Positions 8,635-18,627 of a DNA stretch of 48,008 nt are shown here, piece after piece. Positions within the stretch are counted from its first letter, which is position 1. Each line of letters starts with the position of its first letter. This DNA is from Roseiarcus sp035656495 (GTDB taxonomy: Bacteria; Pseudomonadota; Alphaproteobacteria; Rhizobiales; Beijerinckiaceae), in contig DASRSL010000107.1 in NCBI GenBank assembly GCA_035656495.1, forward strand, positions 1 through 48,008, in the 5' to 3' direction. The notes below the pieces were generated by a model. The model worked only from the letters and a program-made list of their open reading frames with translations. It was not told where the DNA came from and did not search any database. The position numbers and the translations under genes were made by a program.

Positions 8635-9861
8635 TCAGACCTTTACGAACGGGCACCCGCCCTTTTCGAGCGAACGGAACGCGTCCTCCGGCTTGATCGT
8701 CGAGACGAGCTCGAAATAGTCCCAATCATATTTGGATTCGGCCGGCGTCTTCGCCCGATAGAGATACATCGGGTGGAGCTTGCGCCCGTCGACGCGGATG
8801 ACCCCCTTGCCGAACAGCGGATCGTCGGTCGGAATCGCCTTCATTGCGTCGACCAGCTTGACGCCGTCCGCGGCGCTCTTCGTCTGCGCCATCGCCTTCA
8901 TGAGGTGCTCGGTCCCCGCATACATGCCGGCGTGCATGTCGTTCGGCATCATCTTCTTCGGATGCCTCGCCTGGAAGCGCTTGGCGAACGCGCGCGTCCC
9001 GTCGTTCGAGTCCCAGTAGAATCCGGTGCAGATCATCGCCCGGTCAACCACCTCGAGGCCGAGCGAGGGGATGTTGGTGACGTTGAGCGTCAGCCCGGCG
9101 AGCCGCTGCTTTCCGCCGAGGCCGAATTCGTGCGCCTGCTTGAAGCAGGTGCTGGTGTCGCCTCCGGCGTTGGCGAAGGCGACGACCTCGGCGCCCGAGT
9201 TCTGCGCCTGCAACAGAAATGATGAGAAATCCGCGGTGTTGAGCGGGTGGCGGACCGAGCCGACGACGGAGCCGCCTGAGGCCTCGACGGCGGCGGCGCA
9301 GTTGGCTTCGATGTCCTTCCCGAAGGCGTAGTCGGCAGTGATGAAGAACCAGCTCTTGCCGCCAGCCTCCGTCAGCGCCTTGCCGAGCCCATGGCCCCAG
9401 GCGTAGGTGTCGTAGGTCCAGTGGACGAAATTGCGCGAGCATTTCGGACCGGTCATCACGGACGAGCCGGCGCCCGAGCCGATCACGGCCTTGTTCTTCT
9501 CCTCGGCGACCGCAATGACGGCCAGCGCGACGGCGGAATTCGGCAGATCCATGATGACGTCGACATCTTCGGTGTCGATCCAGCGCCGCGCGATCGCCGC
9601 GCCGACGTCGGGCTTGTTCTGGTGGTCGGCGGACACGATCTCGACCGGTAGGCCGAGCCTGGCCGAGAAGTCGTCGACCGCAAGCTGCGCCGCGACCACC
9701 GAGCCTACTCCCTGGTAGTCGGAATAGACGCTCGACATGTCGTTCAGGACGCCGATCTTGAGCGGCCGTAGCGTATCGGCGCGGCTTGCCCGCGAGGCGA
9801 GCGCGAACGCCGCCCCGGCGAGCAGGAACTGGCGGCGATTGGGCGCAAGCGTGAAATCCAT
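8635..9861 (-). CDS. Branched-chain-type ABC transporter substrate-binding protein (orphan)
   Basis: A 408-residue periplasmic receptor of the Peripla_BP_6 (LivJ/urea/amide) class. The N-terminus NRRQFLLAGAAFALASRASRA has a twin-Arg pair and hydrophobic core, most simply a Tat-type signal, then LRPLKIGVLNDMSSVYSDYQ begins the mature domain. ATG 9861 follows GGGAGGAACGG. No permease or ATPase genes lie nearby, so it must work with a transporter encoded elsewhere or act as a lone sensor. It converges with zwf across 101 bp with no clear intrinsic terminator. The family covers amino acids, amides, urea and aromatic acids; the ligand cannot be named from sequence. Confidence 0.85.
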   Translation of the reverse strand: MDFTLAPNRRQFLLAGAAFALASRASRADTLRPLKIGVLNDMSSVYSDYQGVGSVVAAQLAVDDFSARLGLPVEIVSADHQNKPDVGAAIARRWIDTEDVDVIMDLPNSAVALAVIAVAEEKNKAVIGSGAGSSVMTGPKCSRNFVHWTYDTYAWGHGLGKALTEAGGKSWFFITADYAFGKDIEANCAAAVEASGGSVVGSVRHPLNTADFSSFLLQAQNSGAEVVAFANAGGDTSTCFKQAHEFGLGGKQRLAGLTLNVTNIPSLGLEVVDRAMICTGFYWDSNDGTRAFAKRFQARHPKKMMPNDMHAGMYAGTEHLMKAMAQTKSAADGVKLVDAMKAIPTDDPLFGKGVIRVDGRKLHPMYLYRAKTPAESKYDWDYFELVSTIKPEDAFRSLEKGGCPFVKV

Positions 9862-10190
9862 CCGTTCCTCCCGATGGTCGTTCTTGGGCCGCAGCGAATG
9901 GGCCGTCCTGGCTGGAGGGGATAGTGAAACAGGCTCGCGCGCGCAAGACGTCGCCGGCCTACAGACCCGTCGGCGCGGTTTTTATCGGCGGACGCGCGGC
10001 CTTGATGAAGCTTTTCCCTGATCATCGCCGATAAGGAGGCGAAAAAAGGCGAGGGGAGCATTTCTGTCGGCGGCGTCGGTGGAAAGAATGCAAGTAATTT
10101 CTGTTGAGCGATATCGCCCGGCTTACAGGGCGGCTGCATGACGTAAAAATGCTGTTCCGGAGCGAAATTCGGCCGGGAGCTTTGCGGAAG
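9862..10190. other. Intergenic region, no gene recognised
   Basis: This 329-bp stretch lies between two minus-strand genes and should hold the promoter of the binding-protein gene. The reading frames crossing it have no family resemblance. A 9-bp inverted pair, TTATCGGCG at 9982-9990 and CGCCGATAA at 10026-10034, is present but could be chance. Confidence 0.5.
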
Positions 10191-11120
10191 CTACTGAGAG
10201 GCGGCGGCCGGCTTCGGCTCTTTTTTCTTGTCCGGCTTCTCGCTGTCCATTCCCTGTGCGGCTGCAAGGGCTGCGAGCCTGGCGTCGAGCAGCGCCGCGC
10301 GCGCCTCCGTCAGGCTTGCGGCGCAAAAGCCGTGCGCGCTTTCGTCGAGGTAGTCCCTGCAGGCGTCGGTCCGCTCGCTGGCGAAGGCGCTCTGGTCGTG
10401 CAGCATTCTCGCGGCGTCGGGGTCGTCCTTGGCCCGCTCGTCGATGGCGCGCACGGCCCTGGCCATCGCCTTCTCGGCTTCGTGGCGCCGCTTGCCGATC
10501 GCGGCGGCGTCTTTCCCGAGCTGCGCGCCGTCCGGGCCCCACAGGCCGCCGGGACCCGTCTGGCAGTCGGCCGCCTTGAAGACGCAAGCGGTGATCTGCG
10601 AGGGAACGAGGATGGCGCCGTCCACAACGTCGAATGTGAAGGGGCAGGCCGGCACGTCGACGTCGTAGCGGTCGAGCCCGTCGGGACGGCCCTCGCTCGT
10701 CGCCTCGATCGGCTTTTCGCCGACGATGTCGACGATGCAGCGCTGCGAGGGATCGGAGACGCTCTCGCCTGGCAACTGCAGTTTGTCGACCTCGAGCGTC
10801 TTGCCGGAGCCGGACACCTGGAGCAGTCCCGCCTTGCCGTTCAGCATCAGCGGACGCCGGTCGATCGTTTTGACGCCGGGCGCGGTCAGGGGTTTGCTCT
10901 CGGCGGCCTTCGCGGCTTTCGCTCGCGCGGCTCGCTTCTTCGGCTTGGGCGTCGCGGCCGGAGCGTCGGCGGGCGCGGCAGGCGCGGCGTCCGGGACGGG
11001 TGCGGGAGGCGTGGGGTCGGCGGGCGCGCGAGGCGCGCCGCGCGGCCAAGCGGTCTGCGCGCTTGCAGGACCGATGGCGAGCATGAGCCCGAAGAGCACG
11101 AGGGAAAGGCGCCAGTTCAT
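10191..11120 (-). CDS. Secreted hypothetical protein, Pro/Ala-rich N-terminus
   Basis: A 309-residue protein not assigned to a named family. A clear signal peptide (MNWRLSLVLFGLMLAIGPASA) is followed by a low-complexity Pro/Ala region to about residue 60, a Lys/Arg/Ala stretch, and then a globular part. That part holds conserved-looking cysteines (QRCIVDIVG, DVPACPFTFDVV, ITACVFKAADCQ, CRDYLDESAHGFC) and a long charged C-terminal helix ending in Lys/Ala. The cysteines suggest disulfides in the periplasm. It is divergent from dnaK, with 265 bp between. Function unknown; the Pro/Ala linker suggests a periplasmic domain held away from the membrane or wall. Confidence 0.75.
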   Translation of the reverse strand: MNWRLSLVLFGLMLAIGPASAQTAWPRGAPRAPADPTPPAPVPDAAPAAPADAPAATPKPKKRAARAKAAKAAESKPLTAPGVKTIDRRPLMLNGKAGLLQVSGSGKTLEVDKLQLPGESVSDPSQRCIVDIVGEKPIEATSEGRPDGLDRYDVDVPACPFTFDVVDGAILVPSQITACVFKAADCQTGPGGLWGPDGAQLGKDAAAIGKRRHEAEKAMARAVRAIDERAKDDPDAARMLHDQSAFASERTDACRDYLDESAHGFCAASLTEARAALLDARLAALAAAQGMDSEKPDKKKEPKPAAASQ

Positions 11121-11186
11121 CGCGGAGACCCTTTAGTCGATTCGCGATCTCCTGCACAGGTCGATGAAAATCCGCCGATTCCGCGC

Positions 11187-11215
11187 CTTGCGCGCCCAAA
11201 GCGCGAAACCTATAT
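11187..11215 (+). promoter_or_regulatory. Heat-shock (RpoH, sigma-32-type) promoter of dnaK
   Basis: CTTG at 11187-11190, an 18-base spacer, and CCTATAT at 11209-11215 match the published alphaproteobacterial sigma-32 pattern CTTG-N17/18-CYTATNT at every defined base. Transcription would begin near 11222, giving a leader of about 160 nt before dnaK. The leader includes a GC-rich hairpin-prone segment near 11340-11365. Confidence 0.75.
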
Positions 11216-11385
11216 ACGCCGCGACTGGCGGATTCGGCGTGGATCTTGCGTCGCGTCCTCCACAAATCGATTTTGAACCAAGGGGATCAGAACTGACGTC
11301 GCCAGCCGCTTCGGGCTGATAGAGGTCGTTCTCGCGGTCTGGCCGCCCCGGGGCCGGGCGATCCCGCGAAAGGAGCAGAGAGCAT

Positions 11386-13299
<1,914 letters not shown>

Positions 13300-13386
13300 G
13301 GAAACGCGGTCGGCCGCCTAGTCCGGCGGCCGGCCTGATCTTGGCAAGGGGACCGCCGCATGGCAGGACGATCAGGCTGACGGGGG

Positions 13387-13411
13387 GCCGGCGCCGAAAG
13401 CGCCGGCTTTT
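13387..13411 (+). terminator. Intrinsic terminator between dnaK and dnaJ
   Basis: GCCGGCGC at 13387-13394 pairs perfectly with GCGCCGGC at 13400-13407 around a CGAAA loop, followed at once by TTTT. A second GC hairpin without a U tract (CGGCCGCC/GGCGGCCG, 13311-13332) lies closer to the dnaK stop and may stabilise the dnaK mRNA end. The U tract is short, so termination is probably partial. Confidence 0.6.
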
Positions 13412-13518
13412 GGCGGGAGGGACGCGTCGCTCGCCTTCGACGTCAGCCGCGATGGCCGGCAGCGGCGAGAAAACGGGCAGGTCGAACCGATGAATATTCG
13501 CCGGCGGGCGCGTTGACG

Positions 13519-14631
13519 ATGGCAAAGAGGGATTTCTACGAGACGCTGGGCGTTTCCAGGACGGCGAGCGACGCCGAATTGAAGTCGGCCTTCCGGAAGG
13601 CCGCAATGCAGTGTCATCCCGACCGGCACCCAGGCGACAAGCAGGCCGAGGCGCGCTTCAAGGAGATCAACGAAGCCTACCAGCATTTGTCGGACGCGCA
13701 GAAGCGAGCCGCCTATGACCGGTATGGGCATGCCGCCTTCGAGTCCGGAGGCATGAATGACGGATTCGCGGCCTCGATGTCCGACATCTTCGAGGACCTG
13801 TTCGGCGATATGATGGGGGGTCGGCGCGGCCGGCCGGGCGGCGGGCGCGAGCGCGGCGCCGACCTGCGCTACAATCTCGAGATCACTCTCGAAGAGGCGT
13901 TCCGTGGCAAGACCGCGACCATCAAGCTGCCGACCTCGGTCGTCTGCGAGGCCTGCGCCGGCTCCGGGGCGCGGGCCGGCTCGAAGCCAACGACTTGCAA
14001 GACTTGCGGCGGCCACGGGCGCGTGCGCGCGCAGCAGGGCTTTTTCGCCATCGAACGCACCTGTCCGACCTGCCACGGCCGCGGCCAGACTATCGACAAT
14101 CCCTGCGACAGATGCGCCGGATCGGGACGCGTCACACGCGAGCGGACGCTTTCCGTCAATGTCCCGGCTGGCGTCGAGGACGGCACGCGCATTCGCCTGA
14201 GCGGCGAGGGAGAGGCGGGCACACGCGGCGGCCCGTCCGGCGACCTGTATATTTTCCTGTCTGTCAAGCCGCATCCGATCTTCCAGCGCGACGGCGCAGA
14301 CCTCTACTGCCGCGTGCCGATCTCGATGGTGCAGGCGGCGCTCGGCGGCGAGTTCACCGTCCGGACGCTCGACGGCGCCGAGTCCAAGGTCAGCATTCCC
14401 GAGGGGGCGCAGTCCGGTCGGCAGCTGAGGCTGCGCGCCAAGGGCATGCCGATCCTGCGCTCCCGCGACGCAGGCGACCTGTTTGTCCAGCTCAATGTCG
14501 AGACGCCGCAGAACCTGACTCGCCGGCAGCGCGATCTCCTGATGGAGTTCGCCGCGGAATGCTCGAACAAGACACATCCGGAAAGCGCGGGCTTCTTCTC
14601 GAAGATGAAAGAATTCTTCGAGGGCCGCTAG
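13519..14631 (+). CDS. dnaJ: Co-chaperone DnaJ (type I Hsp40)
   Basis: A 370-residue co-chaperone that stimulates DnaK ATPase and delivers clients. The J domain (residues 1-70) carries the essential HPD in CHPDRHPGD. A Gly-rich segment follows, then four zinc motifs in order: CEACAGSG, CKTCGGHG, CPTCHGRG and CDRCAGSG, and the C-terminal client-binding domain. Start ATG 13519 gives MAKRDFYETLGV, the usual DnaJ N-terminus; a TTG two codons upstream is not favoured. Full family length and no missing residues. It is followed after 69 bp by the methyltransferase gene on the same strand. Confidence 0.97.
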   Translation: MAKRDFYETLGVSRTASDAELKSAFRKAAMQCHPDRHPGDKQAEARFKEINEAYQHLSDAQKRAAYDRYGHAAFESGGMNDGFAASMSDIFEDLFGDMMGGRRGRPGGGRERGADLRYNLEITLEEAFRGKTATIKLPTSVVCEACAGSGARAGSKPTTCKTCGGHGRVRAQQGFFAIERTCPTCHGRGQTIDNPCDRCAGSGRVTRERTLSVNVPAGVEDGTRIRLSGEGEAGTRGGPSGDLYIFLSVKPHPIFQRDGADLYCRVPISMVQAALGGEFTVRTLDGAESKVSIPEGAQSGRQLRLRAKGMPILRSRDAGDLFVQLNVETPQNLTRRQRDLLMEFAAECSNKTHPESAGFFSKMKEFFEGR

Positions 14632-14700
14632 CGCGCGCGCTCGTGGTGCGGGCATGAAGTCCGGCTTGCAGACCGTGCGGCGATTATTTACGGAGCGCTG

Positions 14701-15363
14701 ATGCAGGTTGACGCGCGCAACAACAACAAACGGCCGCTCACGTTCGGCGATGGGGCCCATTTTTTCCGCTCCCTCATGACGGCGCCGCGCCTGACCGGCG
14801 CGGTTGCGCCGTCCGGTCGCCCGCTTGCCCGAGCGATGGCGCGGGCGGTAGGCCATCTCCGGTACGGCCTCGTCGTCGAACTCGGACCGGGCACCGGACC
14901 CGTCACCCGGGCGCTGCTGGAGCGCGGCCTCGATCCGCGCCGGCTTGTGCTCGTCGAATACGACCCGGGTTTCTGCCGGATGCTGGAGCGCCGCTTCGAG
15001 CCGGCGACCGTCATCCAGGGCGATGCCTTCGACTTGCGGCCTACGCTCGCCCCGTTTGTCGACAAGCGCATCGCCGCCGTCGTCTCGAGTCTCCCGCTTC
15101 TCAACCAGCCGCCTCCTCGCCGGGAGAAGCTGATCGCCGACGCCTTCGGCCTCATGGGTCCCGAAGGCGTCTTCGTGCAGTTCACCTACGGCCTCGTCTC
15201 CCCGATACCACGGGAGGCCTGTCTCGGGCGCTATGCAGCCCACGCCGGCGCGCCGATCTGGCGTAATCTGCCACCGGCCCGAGTCTGGACCTACCGGTTC
15301 GACGCCCACGCCTGCCGAGCGGATTCGCCCATTGCCGGCCTCGGCCGCGAAGACGATCGGTGA
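14701..15363 (+). CDS. Class I SAM methyltransferase, PmtA-like phospholipid N-methyltransferase
   Basis: A 220-residue cytosolic or membrane-associated methyltransferase. SAM motif I is VVELGPGTGPVTRALLERG at residues 58-76, with the acidic LVLVEYDPGF at the end of the second strand and VVSSLPLL as the substrate-side motif. The N-terminal segment FFRSLMTAPRLTGAVAPSGR is typical of the Sinorhizobium-type PmtA, which methylates phosphatidylethanolamine stepwise towards phosphatidylcholine, a common membrane lipid in Rhizobiales. Related enzymes include rRNA adenine dimethylases, but the SLPLL motif favours the lipid family. Its TGA overlaps the GTG start of pyrF, so the two are translationally coupled. 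Confidence 0.8.
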   Translation: MQVDARNNNKRPLTFGDGAHFFRSLMTAPRLTGAVAPSGRPLARAMARAVGHLRYGLVVELGPGTGPVTRALLERGLDPRRLVLVEYDPGFCRMLERRFEPATVIQGDAFDLRPTLAPFVDKRIAAVVSSLPLLNQPPPRREKLIADAFGLMGPEGVFVQFTYGLVSPIPREACLGRYAAHAGAPIWRNLPPARVWTYRFDAHACRADSPIAGLGREDDR

Positions 15364-16067
15364 AGGCGCTGGCGCCGCGCGACCGGCTGATCGTCGCCCT
15401 CGACGCCAGTGACCTGGGCGAGGCCGAGCGTCTCGTCGAGCGCATCGGCGACGCCGCCGGCTTCTATAAGATCGGAATGGAGCTCGCCTATGGCGGCGAG
15501 GGGCTCGGGCTCATCCGTCGGCTCGCCGTCGCCGGTCTCAAAGTCTTTCTCGACCTCAAACTCCACGACATCCCCAATACCGTCGAGCGGGCGGTCGCCC
15601 AGGCCGCCGGGCTCGGCGCAACGTTCCTCACCGTCCACGGCTATCCGCAGACGATGCGCGCGGCGGTCGCAGGCGCGAAGGGCTCCGGTCTCGGGCTCCT
15701 CGCCGTTACGGTCCTGACCTCTCAGGACGATGAGGATCTCAGCGAAGCGGGCTATCGCTTCGGCGTCGTCGAGATGGTGCTGCGACGCGCGGAGCAGGCT
15801 CAGGCGCTCGGGGTCGATGGGCTCGTCGCAAGCGCGCCGGAGGCCCGGGCCGTCCGCCAGGCGGTCGGAAGGGAGATGATCCTCGTGACGCCGGGCATTC
15901 GGCCTGCCGCCGCTGCGGCCGGCGACCAGAAGCGGATCGCGACGCCTGGGGCCGCTATCTCCGCCGGCGCGGACTATCTCGTCGTCGGCCGACCGATCGC
16001 GACCGCGGTCGATCCGCGCGCTGCCGCCGCTTCCATCGTCGCCGAGATTGCCGCCGTCGCTTCTTGA
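15360..16067 (+). CDS. pyrF: Orotidine 5'-phosphate decarboxylase
   Basis: A 235-residue cytoplasmic enzyme making UMP from OMP, the last step of pyrimidine synthesis. The catalytic Lys-Asp array lies in KVFLDLKLHDIPNTVERA near residue 60, and the phosphate-binding end reads VVGRPIATAVDP. The GTG start at 15360 forms a GTGA overlap with the preceding methyltransferase stop. Together with downstream DUF1330 genes and dapB it is part of a same-strand run of closely spaced genes (55, 1 and 15 bp gaps). Confidence 0.95.
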   Translation: MKALAPRDRLIVALDASDLGEAERLVERIGDAAGFYKIGMELAYGGEGLGLIRRLAVAGLKVFLDLKLHDIPNTVERAVAQAAGLGATFLTVHGYPQTMRAAVAGAKGSGLGLLAVTVLTSQDDEDLSEAGYRFGVVEMVLRRAEQAQALGVDGLVASAPEARAVRQAVGREMILVTPGIRPAAAAAGDQKRIATPGAAISAGADYLVVGRPIATAVDPRAAAASIVAEIAAVAS

Positions 16068-16122
16068 TTGCGCGCCGAACGACGCTATCCTCCGAAGCTT
16101 CGCGAAAGAAGGGAGCGCCCCG

Positions 16123-16410
16123 ATGCCCAAAGGCTATGTGATCTCACGCGTCGACGTCACCGGTCGGGAAGCCTACGCCCGCTATGCGGCCGAGGCGACG
16201 AAGGCGATCGCCCTCCACGGCGGGCGTGCGCTCGTGCGCGGCGGGCGCCATGAGGCGCTCGAAGGCGCGGCGCGGGCGCGCAACGTCGTGCTCGAGTTCG
16301 ACAGTTACGACGCAGCCCGCGCCTATTTTCACTCGGCCGAATATCAGGCGGCGCGGGCGCTTCGCGAAGGAGCGGCCGAAATCGAGATGGTGCTGGTCGA
16401 GGGAGTTTGA
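16123..16410 (+). CDS. DUF1330 small protein (first copy)
   Basis: A 95-residue protein of the DUF1330 family, a dimeric alpha-beta barrel fold related to monooxygenase/EthD-type small domains; no reaction is established. Recognisable pattern: KGYVISRVDVTGREAYARYA, a GGRALVRGGRHEALEG turn, then VVLEFDSYDAARAYFHSAEY. ATG 16123 is preceded by GAAGGGAGC and gives the normal length; an upstream in-frame ATG at 16048 lies inside pyrF. It is followed one base after its stop by a paralog, suggesting a heterodimer or recent duplication. Confidence 0.85.
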   Translation: MPKGYVISRVDVTGREAYARYAAEATKAIALHGGRALVRGGRHEALEGAARARNVVLEFDSYDAARAYFHSAEYQAARALREGAAEIEMVLVEGV

Positions 16411-16411
16411 C

Positions 16412-16717
16412 ATGGCCAAGGGCTACTGGATCGCACATGTCGAGGTCACGGACCCCGAGGGGTACAAGAAATACATCGCCGCCAACGGCGTCGCCTTCGC
16501 CAAATACGGCGCCCGCTTTCTGGTGCGCGGCGGAGCCCATATCGTCGCCAAGGGCGCGGCGAAAACGCGCCAGGTGGTGATCGAATTCCCGGATTACGCG
16601 GCGGCGGTCGCCTGTCTCGAGTCCGACGAATACAAGCGTGCGATTGAATTTCGCGACGCCGCCGCTCTGGTCGACCTCGTGATCGCCGAGGGCTACGACG
16701 GCCCGCAGGCGGGCTGA
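16412..16717 (+). CDS. DUF1330 small protein (second copy)
   Basis: A 101-residue paralog of the preceding gene with the same pattern: KGYWIAHVEVTDPEGYKKYI, GARFLVRGGAHIVAKG and VVIEFPDYAAAVACLESDEY. ATG 16412 lies one base after the upstream stop, and GGGAG within the end of the upstream gene serves as ribosome site. Sequence divergence between the copies is substantial, so the duplication is old. dapB follows after 15 bp. Function unknown. Confidence 0.85.
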   Translation: MAKGYWIAHVEVTDPEGYKKYIAANGVAFAKYGARFLVRGGAHIVAKGAAKTRQVVIEFPDYAAAVACLESDEYKRAIEFRDAAALVDLVIAEGYDGPQAG

Positions 16718-16732
16718 AGAGGGAGAGAAAGC

Positions 16733-17548
16733 ATGGCGGACTTGCGCATTGTCGTGACCGGGGCCGCCGGCCGCATGGGCCGCATGGTCGTGCGGGCGAT
16801 CCACGAGACGGAGGGCATGACGCTTGCCGGCGCGCTCGAGCGCGAGGACTCGCCGTGGGTCGGCCACGATCCGGGGCCGCTCGCCGGCTGCCCGACAACC
16901 GGACTCGCCATCGTCGCCGATCCTCTGCCGCTGATGCTCAACGCCGACGCGATCATCGACTTTTCCTCGCCCGCTGCGACCGTCGAACTCGCCGCGCTCG
17001 CCGCGCAGGCGCGCATCGTCCAGGTGATCGGCACGACGGGCCTGGCCGAGGAGGATCTGGAAAGGATCGACGCCGCCGCGCGCCACGCGGCGATCGTGCG
17101 CTCGGGCAACATGAGTCTCGGCGTCAACCTGCTCGCCGCGCTGACTCGCCGGGCCGCCGCCGCGCTCGGCGACGAATTCGACATCGAAGTCGTCGAGATG
17201 CACCACCGGATGAAGGTCGACGCCCCTTCCGGGACCGCCTTGATGCTGGGCGAAGCCGCAGCCGCCGGACGAGGCGTGGCGCTGAAGACCCACTCGGCCG
17301 GGGCGCGCGACGGCATCACCGGCCCTCGCCGCAAGGGCGACATCGGCTTCGCCTCGCTGCGCGGCGGCACGGTGGTGGGCGACCACAGCGTCATCTTCGC
17401 CGGCGAGGGCGAGCGCATCGTGCTCGCGCACCACTCCGAGGATCGAGCCGTCTTCGCTTACGGCGCGCTCGAGGCCGCCCGCTGGGCGCACGGCCGGAAG
17501 CCCGGCCTCTATTCCATGGCCGACGTGCTCGGCCTGAAGGACGGCTGA
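16733..17548 (+). CDS. dapB: 4-hydroxy-tetrahydrodipicolinate reductase
   Basis: A 271-residue cytoplasmic NAD(P)H-dependent enzyme of the diaminopimelate/lysine pathway, supplying lysine and the peptidoglycan cross-linking diamine. The N-terminal nucleotide-binding motif is VVTGAAGRMGRMVVRAI, and the substrate/catalytic motif EVVEMHHRMKVDAPSGTALM carries the conserved His pair and Lys. Family length is normal. ATG 16733 follows GAGGGAGAGA. It closes the pyrF-DUF1330-DUF1330-dapB run and is followed by a repeat-rich stretch and a strong terminator. Confidence 0.97.
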   Translation: MADLRIVVTGAAGRMGRMVVRAIHETEGMTLAGALEREDSPWVGHDPGPLAGCPTTGLAIVADPLPLMLNADAIIDFSSPAATVELAALAAQARIVQVIGTTGLAEEDLERIDAAARHAAIVRSGNMSLGVNLLAALTRRAAAALGDEFDIEVVEMHHRMKVDAPSGTALMLGEAAAAGRGVALKTHSAGARDGITGPRRKGDIGFASLRGGTVVGDHSVIFAGEGERIVLAHHSEDRAVFAYGALEAARWAHGRKPGLYSMADVLGLKDG

Positions 17549-17579
17549 CTGGCGTCGTGACCCGCTCGAGTGGTCGGAT

Positions 17580-17769
17580 TCCCTGCGGCAGGGAAAATTT
17601 CAGGGAACTTCTCGATTTTCGGCCGGTTTTCGGAAAGACGGCACCGAAAAGCTCAACGATTCTGGGCTTTTCCGGTAGAATTCCCTACGCGCCCGAACAG
17701 GGAATAAATCCGGCCATCAGGGACTGAAATTTCCCTGTTCGGCCGATTGCAGGGACATCTCGTCCCTGA
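17580..17769. repeat. CAGGGA-rich structured repeat, with a dispersed 75-bp unit (copy A)
   Basis: Nine copies of CAGGGA or its complement TCCCTG, some one base short, occur within 190 bp in both orientations: near 17580, 17589, 17601, 17681, 17698, 17718, 17731, 17750 and 17762. Several pair into hairpins: GAACAGGGA at 17695-17703 with TCCCTGTTC at 17732-17740, and CAGGGAC at 17750-17756 with GTCCCTG at 17762-17768. The part 17695-17769 has a diverged second copy at 37180-37256. No coding potential seen. It looks like a non-autonomous or decayed mobile repeat. Confidence 0.65.
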
Positions 17770-17799
17770 AACGCCGCCCAATTCGGCGCTTTCCGCGCG

Positions 17800-17839
17800 A
17801 AAAAAAGCCCCGGTTCGGTTTTGCCGAACCGGGGCTTTT
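17800..17839. terminator. Strong bidirectional intrinsic terminator
   Basis: A perfect 13-bp stem, AGCCCCGGTTCGG (17806-17818) with CCGAACCGGGGCT (17824-17836), with a TTTTG loop, is flanked by seven A on the left and TTTT on the right. It serves dapB on the plus strand and the Bax inhibitor-1 gene on the minus strand. Confidence 0.95.
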
Positions 17840-17859
17840 CGTGAGATCTCGCGGCCGCG

Positions 17860-18627
17860 TCAGCTGTTGCGCTGCGAGCCGGTGAGCATCAACAGCGCCT
17901 GGAACATGTTGATAAAGTCGAGGTAGAGGCGCAGCGCGCCGTGGATCGACTTTTTCTGCACCGCCTCGTAGCCGTCGCCTGCATAGTACATTTGCTTGAT
18001 CGACTGGGTGTCCCAGGCCGTCAGGCCGGCGAAGATCACCACGGCGAGGATCGAGATGCCGAACTGCAGCCCGGTCGAGTGCAGGAACAGATTGATCAGG
18101 CTCGCGACGATCAGGCCGACGACGCCCATCATCATGAAAGAGCCCATCCCCGACAAGTCTCGCTGGGTCGTGTAGCCGTAGAGGCTGAGGCTCGCGAACG
18201 CGGCGGCGGTGGCGAAAAACGCGCGTCCGATCGAGGCGCCCGTATAGACGATGAGGAGCGCCGACATGGAAAGGCCGATCAGCGCCGCGAAGGCGAGAAA
18301 GGCGTTCCTGGCGCTCGCCACCGACATCGACTGGATGCGGGCCGAGATCCAGAACACGATGGCGAGCGGCGAAAGCACGATGAGCCAGCGCAGCGGCGAC
18401 ACGTAGATTGCGTGGCCGAACTCGGTCAGGCCCAGGCGCCCATCGCCGAGTTGCTGTGTGCCGAGCTGGAACGCTCCCCAGGCCACCAAGCCGGTCACGC
18501 CGAGGCCGAGAGTCATGTAGTTGTAGACGCCGAGCATATAGGCGCGGAGGCCCTGATCGACAACCGCGCCGGACCGTGCATATCCCGCGCCGGAGCGCGG
18601 GGGGGCGTAACGGTCATAGTCGGACAT
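17860..18627 (-). CDS. Bax inhibitor-1/YccA family membrane protein
   Basis: A 255-residue inner-membrane protein of the BI-1 (UPF0005) family with about seven hydrophobic segments between residues 35 and 250. A Tyr/Pro-rich cytoplasmic N-terminus precedes MLGVYNYMTLGLGVTGLVAW, the family's first segment; GLTAWDTQSIKQMYY near the C-terminus is the conserved motif carrying the pH-sensing Asp region. Relatives act as calcium leak channels or interact with the FtsH protease. Start ATG 18627 is chosen over an upstream in-frame one because a GAGG lies 8 bases before it and the protein then starts MSDYDRYAPP, typical of this group. Single gene. Confidence 0.9.
   Translation of the reverse strand: MSDYDRYAPPRSGAGYARSGAVVDQGLRAYMLGVYNYMTLGLGVTGLVAWGAFQLGTQQLGDGRLGLTEFGHAIYVSPLRWLIVLSPLAIVFWISARIQSMSVASARNAFLAFAALIGLSMSALLIVYTGASIGRAFFATAAAFASLSLYGYTTQRDLSGMGSFMMMGVVGLIVASLINLFLHSTGLQFGISILAVVIFAGLTAWDTQSIKQMYYAGDGYEAVQKKSIHGALRLYLDFINMFQALLMLTGSQRNS

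Noticed and set aside
9982..10034. 9-bp inverted repeat TTATCGGCG/CGCCGATAA as an operator
   Set aside because: Arms are short and 35 bases apart, with no known regulator nearby; chance cannot be excluded.
13372..15309. 645-residue minus-strand open frame opposite dnaJ and the methyltransferase
   Set aside because: Antisense shadow of two genes with diagnostic motifs on the plus strand.
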